The position numbers were made by a program, and so were the translations under genes. A DNA stretch of 64,000 nucleotides. It comes from Tetrapyrgos nigripes (Eukaryota > Basidiomycota > Agaricomycetes > Agaricales > Campanellaceae). The DNA lies in the NCBI GenBank assembly GCA_013368315.1, contig JAACJM010000006.1, positions 620,001 to 684,000 on the forward strand. The letters run 5' to 3'. Below the pieces are notes generated by a model that saw only the letters and a program-made list of their open reading frames with translations, did not search any database and had not been told where the DNA came from. Of the stretch, positions 1-12,035 are shown piece by piece; the stretch's first letter is position 1; each line of letters opens with the position of its first letter.

Positions 1-132
1 GCATAGAGGCCGGCCGTGTCTTCAACGGACTCTAATTTCCAAAATGAATGATATCATCAAGATATCACTTATACTTTCCAACGCCACAACTTACATGTTC
101 ACTTTCGGAAATTGGGACCTTGTAATAACTTA

Positions 133-674
133 GGGCCTGTCCGGCAGTATCAGGACGTCCTGACGGATTTTATCCTAGTCGCACGTAACCATATATAGTA
201 GTCCGGTGAATAAATCTTTCCCGGGCGTGACAATTGTCTGAGAGCTGTACGCGTTATCACCGCTGTCGACGATGGACGAGGACGAGTACGGATACGGCTA
301 CAAGGAGTTACTGGCCTTCCGACGTCAAATAGTAGCTGCTGCTGCATTCGTTGTTCGCACTGTTTGTAACCTTCTCCCTTCTCAGCGGTCGGGTTCTGAT
401 CATTATAGGACTTGATGAGTGCCGCTAGTTCTTTGTCATTCCACCTGTTGGGAGGCTTTTTGGGAGCTCGAGTGGAAGTAGTACCATTCTCTGCTGCTGT
501 CTTGGGACCTCGGGCCATAGAGCTGGTTGCGCTGCGTCGCGGTGAAAAATGGTCACAAAGTCACAAAATCCGGTATTCGTATCTAGTTACCGGAATTACT
601 ATATAAGGCTACAGCGACTAGGATGAAATCCATCAGGACGTCCTGATGCGCGCCCTATCGCTGCCGAACAGGCC
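133..674. mobile_element. Non-autonomous DNA transposon with about 75-bp terminal inverted repeats
   Basis: The left end (gggcctgtccggcag) and the reverse complement of the right end (ggcctgttcggcag) match. The match continues inward through a shared palindrome, 'tcaggacgtcctga' (150-163 and 633-646), then 'tatcctagtcg' versus 'catcctagtcg' and 'atatagta'. About eight bases inside the right arm are absent on the left. The ends recall PIF/Harbinger-type termini, and the internal Myb/SANT-like fragment fits that superfamily, but I could not define a clean target duplication. A hAT origin is possible. Confidence 0.65.
150..518 (-). pseudogene. Myb/SANT-like domain fragment inside the TIR element
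   Basis: A 122-codon minus-strand frame starts with ATG at 518. Its N-terminal half has a basic proline-rich lead followed by NRWNDKELAALIKSYNDQN, which has the tryptophan and helix spacing of a Myb/SANT DNA-binding repeat. The C-terminal half (TRPRPSSTAVITRTAL and beyond) is arginine-rich, looks non-coding, and runs into the left inverted repeat. PIF/Harbinger elements usually carry a Myb/SANT protein beside the transposase, so I read this as a deletion derivative that kept the 5' part of that gene. No transposase is present, and no function is expected. Confidence 0.45.
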
Positions 675-750
675 AGCCGTACAGTCTGCAAGAACGAATT
701 ATTCTTCACTGGATTTGGAAGCTTGGAACCTCGCCTCGAGCTGGTTCGAC

Positions 751-2456
751 CTGTTACTATGGGACCAGGCAGTAGGTCTGGAGAAGTCTTGAAGCATTGT
801 CTCCGCGCAGGTGTGACGGTATCAAAGAGGAAGATTGAGAGTGTGGGGTAGGGGTGTTGTTGAGCTGCTCAGCGATGGATTTCGTCACAAGCGCACTGGA
901 AGAGGTCAAGAGGGAGAGCAGGGAACTGTTGAAGGGGTGAAGGGGCCTCCCAGGACGAAAGGCGTGTCGACAACGCTATAGATAATGTCTTCAGGAGGTC
1001 TCAGATGGAGACCTCATAAAAACTTAGGAAAACTACACAATCTGTACACAAAGCATGTCAGCATCAAGACGGCGACGAGTATGCACCGTTAGATATGAGA
1101 TAGAAGCCGGGGACGTTGAGCTAGACGTCAATGGCAGCGGAGATGATTGCGATCTGGGTAAGTCGATAACTTCAGCTTCGTTAAAGCTACAAAACTGTTT
1201 ATACATTCATTCACTAATTTTAAGTCCAGTGGATTCCTTGCAATTGTAGATACGAGCCGAACCAATCTAAAATTCTATACCAAAGTCGTATCATTGTAGG
1301 AGCAAAAGTTTTGCGTACTATTTAGTATTACTGATAAATGACAGACTTACCTTCAGCGTAGTCAAGATTCAACGACGCAAATATCTGTCTCCGCCATTAT
1401 TGCCTGGAAAGGCGGCTGAGCGCAGTGCGCGTCGAAGCCGGCCTTGCCTATTCCGAGTCACGACGTTCATCCACATATTAGGTCAACTTAGGGCCTATAC
1501 GCTGCCCGAAGATAAAAAATAACTCACCAGCGTACTCCTCCTACATCATCCGGCATTCGACATCCGATATTCGTGGCGCGAGACACATTGCGATAGAAGG
1601 TCTCAGTCACACAAAAGACTCACGAAGAGGAGATATTTCCCAGTGGGTTTACCGCTCTTGTCAACTTCACGAGATGTGCGATACGTGAGCTATAAATCAA
1701 CGAAAATAGGCAGGGACTGCGTGTGAGCTTAAGACGTTATGAAGGGGAAGATATAAATCAAACGCACGGTTCCAGGCTCCTTATCAAAATTGGCTGCATC
1801 TCGAGCATTGGATATCAGCTCCTCGAAACGAGCTTCCTATAATCGCAGACAGAGGACATGGGCACGGAACATGGAAATAGATATGGATTTGAGTGAGTGA
1901 TAGATCCTATCAAGCATACTAACACTCATCTTTCCCGGCTTAACTTGAAGCGTCGCTACAGCGATGATTTTGCCGGTCTTGGTTTGTCCTCTATGAAGAA
2001 CGAAGGCGACACAATTAGAACAGGAATATTAGACTCGGAGTGACTGAGACTAAAGACTCACGGTACATCATCATGACCGCACAAGTTGGTGAGTTGTCTT
2101 TCGTCGTTTGTGTTAGTGTCTATGTGTTTAGCACTAAGCTCGCCTGTGCCGCAGGAAGACAAGAGGCAGAAAGTAAACATTTCTCTGAGTCTTTTATTTA
2201 GCATGCGACTCAGAGTAAATTACTTGGTCTTGTGGTATGACACGGCGACTCGTGCAGTGAAACGCTCACGTCCCCAGGGAAGTTCGAATCTAGCTTCCTA
2301 GGGGTCAGCAGAGCGTCCTCGTGATGCCTGTCTAGATACTCATCCTTGCAGTTGACCAGGATCTCCATATCGACATGAGGAATGTTTACTAAGTATAACT
2401 TAATAAAGGCGCATCACCGAACGTTCGTCATTGGTGCGCTGGTTGGTTCGTGTCGG
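751..2456. other. Intergenic, no supportable gene
   Basis: Only short frames occur. One small plus-strand candidate starts with ATG at 1055 and reads about 35 codons of arginine-rich then acidic sequence before a possible GT donor. It has no convincing continuation. I see no RNA gene or inverted-repeat element here. Confidence 0.4.
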
Positions 2457-2692
2457 GCATAGAGGCCGACCGTGCCTCTGATGATATCATCAAGACATCA
2501 GTCATATAGATAGCACTTGCCAACGCCACAACTTACAAGCTCACTTTGGGAAATTGGGACGATCTCACCCTTGTAGGCTTGGGCTGGCCGCACACTGGCA
2601 GTCTGTCAGTTACAGGACTGGATCATTCTTACTAGTAGTAGTTACACTGGAATTGGAAGCTTGGAACCTCGCCTTGAGCTGGTTCGACTATC
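2457..2692. repeat. Dispersed repeat, copy 2 (uninterrupted)
   Basis: This copy matches 1-132 plus 675-750 without the inserted TIR element, so it approximates the pre-insertion state of copy 1. The exact junction is blurred: the bases around 'ggctggccgcacactgg' cannot be aligned unambiguously to the flanks at 125-135 and 671-690. Confidence 0.65.
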
Positions 2693-4439
2693 TAAGCGCT
2701 CTCCTTCACCTCAGCGTGTAGCCTACTTAAGTATTCAGCATCAGCTCAGACAGCACCCAAGCAGGATGTATGTATGCGGATTTCGATTTCGATTCGATTC
2801 TTCAAGAGTTCATTTTCCAGTGACCCTTTCATTTTCCCAACCTATGCAGGCCTTCCATGCATAGCAGCATGATGATGATTCATCGGTCCTGCGGTTCTTC
2901 TATCTGGCTTGAACCTTCTATTTGGCTTCTATCATGGAAGCCCATCAGAGTATCAGAAAATCATGGAATCATGGAAGCAGTTCCCTCGATTGATGGAATC
3001 TTGTAGTACTAGTATGTATGTCAGAACCTTATACACCGTGGCACACGCTCCAAAATTGGAGGATAGCTTGATTGGATTGGATTGGTATGTGAGGAATGTT
3101 GTATAGGTGGCATCCTCTGCGGAGGCTGGGCAGTTCGAGGGTTCGAGGGCAACCTGTACTATAGAGGTACGTACCCGGGTGCGTGGATGTCACACAGGGT
3201 GAGTCTTATACAGTAATTAACAAGTCCATGCCCTGGGCGCTCCGATTGGAGCTCGGGCCATTCTACTTTGCCAAGTGAGTTCACTGCACGAGCGAGGTAG
3301 CCGACGTATCCTGATGTCCATCAAACGATCACCCCATCATGTCCTCGATATCCTTGTAAGTACGCATGTCAGTAAATAAGGATTCGCGGTGAGACATTGC
3401 CGGCGCCAGTGATGTGAGCTGATGTGAGTGATTGTAGCGCCTCGACCAGGGTCGCAGTGATAAGGTCGATTCGTGAGTGATCATTATGATGTAAAAGATG
3501 GATGGGAATTAGCTGTGCTGGTTCATCAGACGTTCGACGGCTGGTATGTATGTATGTATGTGTGGATCAGATGGATCCGAGTCTTCACGCAAACGGGATC
3601 AGGGATCAGCCGATCAGCGGTGCACGGAGGATTGATGGGTCAGTGTGCGTTCACATAAGGAAAAGGGATACTGGATAGATAGACGCTGCTACCCTAGTGC
3701 TTCTGGTCCATACGTATAATTAGATTAGATGGGTCACCTGGCCTTGGCCCACCTTGAGCGGTCCGGGACGTGTAGGTGGAGGAGATTCCTCTGCACTGCT
3801 TTGACCAAATCCAGGAGATTTCAACGCCGACTCTGACTCAGTACGTATGTCCTAGTAAATCTAGGGTGTATGCTGTCATTACTTATGTACTTGGATGGTA
3901 CTTGGATAATAGACATTCCGGACAACAATTACAACCTTCTACACAATTCCAAACATGAGTTTGCTTCCAGGATTGATATGGGTCTCAATGGCGGCGGTAA
4001 GTATGCAAACCTTATCTGTCCATCACAAATCCTATCTACAAGTACTGCGACCTATACTAGTAGTACAGCACCCTTTGGCCCCCATGATGCTGATAGGTCG
4101 TCGACTCGTAAGTACGTATGTATTGCAGGTGGATCAGATGAGCCGAAGGTCCTGAACTGAGCTGCAGGTACAGGTCCCACCTCGAGCTCTTGAATGACCG
4201 CAGGACAAATGAATTCTGATCTACCGTGATCATCATCATAGGGACGCCATTAAGATCATAAGGATCATTTAGTTAGCTAGCTCAGTAGCTGTTCTTTCAT
4301 TGATCTAACAGCATGATCTTGTCTTTTCATGCTGTGTCCACTGTGATTCTGACTCGAGGAATTGATCATGAAGATGAACGAGTTGAACTGGTACGGGGAA
4401 TACGAATACTCCTGAACCCATGTCCCAAATAGCCGGTGT
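2693..4439. other. Intergenic with simple repeats
   Basis: No gene is supportable. The stretch has short tandem 'tgta' runs around 3543-3560, and repeated 'atcatggaa' motifs around 2930-2975. It also contains many 'gtac' and 'ggatcag' words that recur through the 2.7-9 kb region. Confidence 0.4.
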
Positions 4440-6990
4440 TTAGAATCCGAAAAGCCAAAAATACGAGGACCGTTGGGCGTTGGGCAAATAGGGGAAGGCG
4501 TGGGAAATTACAATTACTTTACAAGGCAAGACCGATCGCCGAACGGCCAGGTGGTCCGAAAGGCCCAGGGATCGTCGACGAGTTTCTTGTACACAAACCA
4601 CCATCACTGGCATCATGATGACATGATCTTCTCCTCATCCTTTTTGCCTCGTATCCGTAACGCCGTCCGGAAAAAATACAGAAGAGGACAAGATCAATTA
4701 GATGATGTCGACGACCATGTATAGTAGAAGGCGTTGAAAGAGAAAACGAGAGGCTTCAGCGCGAGCTATAAGTTTTAACTGCAACTCAAATCACATTCAC
4801 AACTAGCGAAATCAAAAAACTCTGAGTCCTGGGAGATATCATAATGGGTAAATCCCAACTGCTTAGGCGCGCCCCCGTCACCGGTTCAATCATCACAATC
4901 AAGAAACAATTGATCGACCCAAGTATTTGTAGGCACTACAGTCTGCGACCAATCATCTGTAAGTATCATCGGTGATAATCGATGGTTCCCGCCCCGACAT
5001 CACGTCTATGATGTCCCAACCAGTCCCAAGTACCAACTTGTCCGATGAATCTTTGAAAAAAGCGCCAGAGTTGCGATTTCAGTTGCGATTGCGGTTTTGA
5101 AATAGAACGCTGGTGTCGTAAGTCAGGGAGAAGTTCTGGAGAAATCACTGAAATGGCTACCTACGTAGGCCTAGGTACCGTGTGGTGCCAGTGGTAGTCT
5201 TTTTGATTTCGTTCTTTGCTTCAGGTGAGTCTTACAGCGTCTGAGCGTCTAATTACAACCCCAAATCTACCTACATATCCCTCTACTACAGCCACTACTT
5301 ACTTACCCCAGATTGACCAACGATCAATGACCACTAAGTTCTAAGTACTAAGTACCAAGTTCTTACCCATCCCCATCATGATTCTGATTCATGATCAACT
5401 CCCCGCTCTCCGTTCTCCGTGCAGTGTGCACTGCGAACTTAAACTTGAACTTGACGACTCGGACCCGAGTCTATGATCATCTACCGCTGCAAATGATTCA
5501 TAGAAATCATCAATTCTTCGACTCGGATCCATCATCTGATTCTAAATTCATAGAAATTACTTGAATCACTATGATTCCATAATTCAAGTATGACTTTGAC
5601 TCTTATGAGCTCGGCCTGAGGGATCCTTGGGGGCCATGGAACGTTGGGATTATTATTATTGGATCAAAATACATGTACATGCAATGAGACGACTCGACAC
5701 TCCGAGTCGGAATCAGTTTCAGTTTTTTTTTGTCTGTTTTGCGGCTGTCATTGTACACGTACATCTCATCTCATCTCCTGTCTTTGTTTGTGCTATTATT
5801 GAAGCTGGCAGGCTGCCATGGTGTCAAAAAATAGGACAAGGGTCTGAGGTGGATAGTACTTACGATAGTCACTTTACTTACAGACTCGGAACTTCAAAAG
5901 CTTTGGAAAACTCCTCGATTCTTTGATTTTGATTTTGATTATGATATCTTTTTTAAGTTCAAGTTGGTTGACCAATGACTCAGACTCGGATGGACTCGCA
6001 TAACCAGGGCCAGTGATACTCCACAGACAAGAGTAAGTGTAAGTGTTTGGAACGATTTTAGACTCGGATTTGGACTTGTACTTCGATTCTGAAGACCTGG
6101 TCCCTGACATCATATCATACAGCATGGTTATGATGGTCGTTGGTTACGGGTATGGAGTTACGCGTTCATCTCCACCTCCACCTCCATCTCCATCTCATCT
6201 CCGAAGACGGGGTATCAGCTCGACATGATACGTGTACAGTGGTCCGTGGATCAGGTACTAGCTATAGGTCAGGTCGGTTGAAAGACGGTACCTACTAGTA
6301 CTAATACCAGTACACAAAATCATAGGTTTGACTCAAAACATACAAAAATAAAAATAAAATCTCAGTCGAGACTCGAGTCGGAGGACTGCCAGTGACTGAC
6401 TATGTAGCATGTTTACTGTACCTGTACCTGTACGGACAAGGGCAAAAATAAGAGTCAAGCCTCGAGGCAGATCTAGAGTAAGAACTTTGTACGGCTTTGG
6501 AAAACAATGGCCACGACGTCCATGGAATCTCTCTGCACCTCTTCCCACCTCTCCTCTTGGCATCGGCATCCATACGCCATTCCATTGAATTAAATCAGAC
6601 TAGTATACTCCACGCCTCGTTCCACATCCACGCCTCCAGCCACATCAACATCTCTCATCAGCGGCCATCCATCCATCTCCATCCGTAATACTATCCAACG
6701 GCAACTTGACTTTATATCGTAATTCATCATCAACAGATTACAGCAAAAATGAAAAAAGAAGCAATGCATAAATACAAGGTTCGAAGATTTGTAGGTCTGT
6801 AGGTTTGAAACATGAACAATAAAACCCGGTCAGGGTCTACATAGCCGTCCTGTCTCGGCGATGCCCTGAAGGCTGAAGGTGATATGTCGACAGAAATACT
6901 AATTAATACTCGGACGGTACAAGATTCAAGAGCTAGTGGGGCATTGGGCGAATAGGGGAAGGCGTGGTAAATTACAATATTACAACTAAT
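4440..6990. repeat. Diverged tandem duplication, unit 1
   Basis: Several blocks recur in the same order downstream. 'aataggggaaggcgtgg' lies near 4490 and 6955. The 'tttcttgtacacaaaccacc' to 'gaaggcgttgaaagagaaa' block lies at 4583-4745 and 7499-7712. The 'gattttgatt...gactcgg...aagtgtttgga' block lies at 5925-6070 and 7865-8045. 'tatcagctc.acatg' is near 6207, 8160 and 8427. The block ending 'cgatgccctgaag' is near 6870 and 9115. Indels and substitutions are frequent, so the duplication is old. No conserved reading frame spans the copies. Confidence 0.6.
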
Positions 6991-9170
6991 CATCTTGCAG
7001 TTGCGTTCACGGAATTTTTGCGCGAGAATAGAGTGGGAGAGTGAGAACGGTCAGGTGCACGCAGCTAGTAGGCTGAGAGATTGCTGAGAGAAATCCAAAG
7101 GTCCAAAGGACTATGCCCGGGGATCGACGGTGGTCGACGGGTTTCTTGTACACAAACCAGACTGAGAGATTGCTGAGAGAAATCCAAAGGTCCAAAGGAC
7201 TATGCCCGGGGATCGACGGCGGTCGACGGGTTTCTTGTACACAAACCAGGCTGAGAGATTGCTGAGAGAAATCCAAAGGTCCAAAGGACTAGGCCCGGGG
7301 ATCGACGGCGGTCGACGGGTTTCTTGTACACAAACCAAGCTGAGAGATTGCTGAGAGAAATCCAAAGGTCCTAAGGACTATTCCCGGGGATCGACGGCGG
7401 TCGACGGGTTTCTTGTACACAAACCAAGCTGAGAGATTGCTGAGAGAAATCCAAAGGTCCAAAGGACTATTCCCGGGGATCGACGGCGGTCGACGGGTTT
7501 CTTGTACACAAACCACCAAGGACCATCACTGGCATCGTGGCATCATGATCTCTTCGGATTCTCTTCTCATCCTTTTTACCTCGTAGTATCCGTATCCGTA
7601 ATATTTGTCGTTAGAAAAAAAGATACAGAAGGGGACAAGAACAATTAGTAGGATTAGACGATGTCGACAAAGTTACAAGTATGTCACTGGGAAGGCGTTG
7701 AAAGAGAAATCTTTGAGTTGGAAGAAATCAAATGGGTACCTATCTACCTGCCTACTGCCAAGTTCAAGACCAATGACCACTAACCCATCCATTCCACTGT
7801 TTGTCTAGGTTGGTTACTTACAGAACTTCAGAAGCAAAAGCTTTAGGCCTAGGATCTTTGATTCTTTGATTCTTCATTGAATGATTTTGATTGTGATATC
7901 GACATCTTATTTGTTCCAGTGGCTGACCCAATTGAAAAATCCAATCCAATGACTCCGAGTCGGACTCTGGCTGATAAACCAGGTGGTCCAGCGATACTTA
8001 CTATACAATAATTATAAAGTGGTAAACTAAAGTGTTTGGAGTAATTTTGGACTTGGACTTGGACTTGAACTCGGACTTGGGTTTGGGTTTGGACCAGCTT
8101 GGATGATCCATCTCATTTAAAGATGAAGAAGAAGAAGAAGAAGGAGTACTTATGACTATGATACATCAGCTCAACATGTTCCATGTACAGTGGATCAGGT
8201 AGCTGATGTTCAACGGCAGTTCGAAGAATTCAAGCCTGGTTCGTACGTACGTGCGTATACTTACACCGGTAACGTTACACGTACGACTTTAGAAAACTAC
8301 GACGTCCATGGAATCTCTTCCTCTGAGTCCTCTCCTCTCACCGGCTTCCCTACACCATTCCGTTGAACTTGAACTTTTCTTGAACTCCATCTCCATCTTA
8401 TTTAAAGAAGAAGATGAAGATGGAGTATCAGCTCAACATGTTACACGTGCATGTATAGTGGATCAAGTACGTAGTACTAGCTTAACTCTAGATCAGGTCA
8501 GGTCGTTGGGATATATAGTACTCGTACCAGTACACGAACGACATCGTACATAGGCTTGATTGAAACGCTCATATCATATATTCATACAAAAATCAAATCA
8601 AAAATCACTCCGAGAAAAGGGAAAGAAAACAAAAGAAGAAAAAACAAACCTGGAAGTTGGGATTACGGTAAACGATAAATACACCCTCGGAAATCAGCGT
8701 TAGTATCTCCGTCCTCGGAGGACTTGTCATGTACGTTACTGTACGCAAAATGAGCCTCGGAGTAGAACTTGGTACGTATACCGTCACGACTCACGTACGA
8801 CTTTAGTTTGGAAAACCGCGACGTCCATGGAATCTCTTCTCACCTCTCCTCTCACCGGTGTCCATCATCATTCCGTTGAGACTACTAGTACCCCACGGGC
8901 ATCGCGTCGGCGCCTCCTTTCCCATCTCCATCAACATCATCATCGCCATCCATTATATACAGTTAACAGCAAACTTCAAATTTCATCATCAAATGCAACA
9001 GCAAGAAGCAAAGAACAAGGTTTGAAAGTTCGTAGATTCGTACATAGGTAAGGCATAGGTTGGAAACGTGAAACCCGGTTTAGCCGTGACTGCCGTCCCG
9101 TCCCGGTATTCCTCCCGCGATGCCCTGAAGGAAGAAGGCCAATGTCCATAAGTAATGTAAAGCATATGCA
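6940..9170. repeat. Diverged tandem duplication, unit 2
   Basis: This is the second copy of the 4440-6990 block. It is expanded at its start by a minisatellite (7071-7515) and contains a further internal duplication (8160-8600 versus 8600-8840). An 18-bp core, gacgtccatggaatctct, occurs at 6515-6532, 8301-8318 and 8820-8837, each time followed by a CT-rich stretch. The block ends about 0.8 kb before the first recognised exon of the GATA-factor gene. Confidence 0.6.
7071..7515. repeat. Minisatellite: five tandem 89-bp units
   Basis: Units begin at 7071, 7160, 7249, 7338 and 7427, each exactly 89 bp. Each contains 'ctgagagattgctgagagaa', 'ccaaaggtcc', 'cccggggatcgacgg' and ends 'cttgtacacaaacca'. 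Units differ at only a few positions. A single diverged copy of the unit's end (tttcttgtacacaaacca) sits at 4583 in the other duplication unit, so the array probably expanded from that sequence. Because 89 is not a multiple of three, protein-like frames across the array cycle through all three frames and are not evidence for a gene. Confidence 0.93.
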
Positions 9171-9977
9171 CGCGATCTAAGAGACTAAGTGTCTTGACCC
9201 AGAAAGTAGGAAAGACGTCTTATTGGAAGATATAAACAACCCTCGTCTACGTACTTTTATAGTAGCCCGAAGCCACTCTATGGTCCGGCGGCGTTGTATT
9301 AGTGTCAATTGAGAATTATAATACAGCTGTGCTGATTGGAATCATGGGTAAGGTGATGGCTCTGTTGACCAGCCTCCCTCTCTTCCTCAAGTCAAAGCAC
9401 CAATACCACACCCTGTCCGGACGACAGGCTAAATCCGAAACGTGAAAAGAAAAAAAAAAAAGTGAAAAAACGTGGTAGGCGGGTGTAGGTAGGGGCATAG
9501 GATCTGGCGCGGAGGAGTCTGGATCTGGAATGTTACCGTAAACGGATAAATGAACCAGTGTGCCTGAACCACCCAACCTTGAACCAGTTCGTTTGAAAAG
9601 GCGATCGATCGGATTCTTCTTTTCCGCATCAACACATCATCAACATCACGATCACTCAACACCTCATCATCGCTCCCTTTTTTTTTTCTTTGTACTTGGG
9701 TAGACGAGGAACGCGCACGGATTTGACTGGCCGAAGTAACGAAAGAAGAAGTGAGAAACTAAAAGAAGAGATTTGTTTGGTTGGTTCAAGTTGGGATGTT
9801 TGTAACATGGTTCGTTCTAATTCCATCCACACATACAGTTTCTTTCTATTTTTCGTTTTCTTTCATTTCTGTTGGGATTGATAAACGGATTCGATTCGGG
9901 CACATCACCACATTTCCCCCACACGCTGTTTGCTGTTGCTGCTGCTAGTACTAACCTGTACCCGTACTACCCCGCAG

Positions 9978-12035
9978 GCCCAGTCCACACCACCGACTTG
10001 CTGGTGATCAGATTGCCGCGAGTGCTATCACCGACGGCATCCTCGACGACAAACACAAACACGTGGACCGCGCCGACAACGACAACGACGACGACAAGCC
10101 CAAACGCGAAAAACAAAAGTCGCCTTCTATGCCCCATCGCGTCGAGCCCTATCCCATGTCGTCTTCGTGCGTCTTTCATTTTCTGACATTTTCTACTGGT
10201 TAGTAACTTTGTACAGACACCGCAGATACGACCACCACATGCGTGCATCCCCTCCGCCTCCTATAGCCACGCTCTCAAACACCCACTCGCCTTCTCCTTC
10301 CGTCATCTCTTTGGACCGGTCTTCCATGTCTACTCCTCCGGTCGCTATCAGACGCCCGTCTTCTCCTACGTCCGGTTTGTATAACCCGACAACGAGCGCA
10401 CCCGGCACCCCAGGCACGCCCTATATTGGAGTCGGGACAGAAGGCGCTACTACCGCAAGCGCTACCCATTCTCCCTACGGAATGCCAGCGTCTTTACCTC
10501 CTGCTTATGGCAACGCGTCCACAGCACCTGCAGGCCGTGATGCTTATTACAACTCCGATAACACCTACGGTGGTCATCCTCACCTTGCACCTCCTTCTCA
10601 TCATAGCCACCACCAATACTCGCATCAATACCCTTCCCACCAATACCCATCTCCTTCACCTCACCATCTCCCCTCACACCAATACCAACACCAACACATG
10701 CCTTCACCCCATCATCTCCCTTCCCAACACCACCCTTCTCCTTACCCATCTCCTCATCATACTCAAATATCTCATCACCAACCACCCCTTGGCAATCTTC
10801 CTTCGCACCACATCCCTCATCAACACCTTCCTTCTTTACACCCTTCCCACCCACACGCACATCCTCACCCAGGTGCCCACCCACACGCACACGGCCACCC
10901 CCACGCTCTCCCAATCTCCTACACCGAAGACGCAGCAACCAAACTCTCAGACCGAGTCCGCCGTCGCTGTTTCAACTGTTGCACAACCGACACTTCAACC
11001 TGGCGTCGCTCAAACCTAAACCCGGGAAAAGTGTTGTGCAATAAATGTGGACTATTCGAAAGAACGCATAATCGTGCGAGACCGGATCAGTTTCCTCATA
11101 AGAGAGGGGTTGTTGGGGCTGGGTTGGGTGGTGGGTATAATAACGGTGTGGGACAAGGACAAGGGCAAGGACAGCAGCAGCAGCAGAGGGGTATGTTAGC
11201 CGTTAACGGTGGTGGTGGTGTGTCACCTCATATGTCACCTCATCTCAACGGCGTCGGTGTTGGCGGCAACGCTAACGGTACCGACGTTTCTGTCCCTGGA
11301 GGTGGAGGTATGATAGATCAATCACTACCCCCTATGGGCTCTCCACACCTCAACGGGTCTCCCCATTTGAACGGGTCTGGGTCCGTGTCTGGCTCTCCCC
11401 ATTTGAACGGCGCCAGTCTAAATCTTGCTGGGCCCGGGTCATCACCGAAACTAAACTCGGCCTCGATGCCTCCTCCATCTTCAGCACACTCAACCCACTC
11501 TTCACCTCCATTACATTACAAACCTTCCCGTCCTTCACCTCTTTCAACGCCTTTGTCTGCCGCGAAAGGGTTACCTGGACCTGGGTCTGGGGCTGGAGAA
11601 CGAGATAGAAGAGACTCTCTCTCCGGGTCGTCGAGAGAGTGGGAACGAGGTCGGGACAGAGACCGTGGTCGTGACCGAGACAGAAGAAACTCTGGAGCTG
11701 GGTCTGCTTCGAGAGAATGGGACCGAATCGACCGAGTTGACAGAGAACGGGATTGGGACAGAGACCCAAGTCGGGAACGACGCAACTCTCACAACTCTCA
11801 CTCTCACAGTTCTCATTCCAACTCCCACTCCCATTCGCAATCTCACTCTCGTTCCCCACCCGGTTCCACATCTACCCTCGTCGAAGCAACTACTCCTCCA
11901 ATGGCCTCGATGACGATGTCGACGAAACTCCCGGGAATAAAATCTTGGGATCCAGTACGTGGACGGGAAAGGTCGTCTTCGCCAACGTCGACGTTGCCTC
12001 CGATTACGACTACGGGGACTGGGAAAGAAGAGTAA
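9978..12035 (+). CDS. GATA-type zinc-finger transcription factor (5' exon unresolved)
   Basis: Likely a nuclear sequence-specific DNA-binding regulator. I place an exon at 9978-10166, which reads an acidic-to-basic stretch (DKHKHVDRADNDNDDDKPKR). A GTGCGT intron at 10167-10216 (50 bp) follows; an acceptor at 10225 also keeps frame. The main exon is 10217-12035. The single finger (about 10,968-11,055) has CFNC, then 19 residues including STWRRS, then CNKC and GLFERTHNRARPDQFPHKRG. The rest is low complexity: a His/Pro/Ser-rich N-terminus with SHQYPS-like repeats, repeated SPHLNG motifs, and an Arg/Asp then Ser/His-rich tail. A 3' splice site (ccgcag) precedes 9978, so at least one upstream exon with the start codon exists; I could not identify it. 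The zinc-finger call is firm; the biological role is unknown. Confidence 0.85.

Larger units (their letters stand above)
1..750. repeat. Dispersed repeat, copy 1 (split by a TIR element)
   Basis: Positions 1-132 and 675-750 match a second, uninterrupted copy at 2457-2692. Shared landmarks are the opening 'gcatagaggccg', the block 'caacgccacaacttaca', 'ggaaattgggac', and the closing 'ggaagcttggaacctcgcc' followed by 'gagctggttcgac'. The unrelated 133-674 stretch lies between the two matching parts and has its own inverted ends. No coding capacity is evident in the repeat itself. The left end is cut by the window edge. Confidence 0.7.

Noticed and set aside
7071..7515. Possible CRISPR-like array
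   Set aside because: Units are contiguous 89-bp tandem copies without unique spacers, in a eukaryotic genome.
7007..7519. Three minus-strand frames with repeated peptide units (LDLWISLSNL type)
   Set aside because: They are the 89-bp minisatellite read in successive frames; the unit is not a multiple of three and has no start context or splice signals.
10462..10938. 158-codon minus-strand frame and several others inside the GATA gene
   Set aside because: Antisense shadows of low-complexity His/Pro/Ser codons; the plus strand has a zinc finger and consistent splicing.
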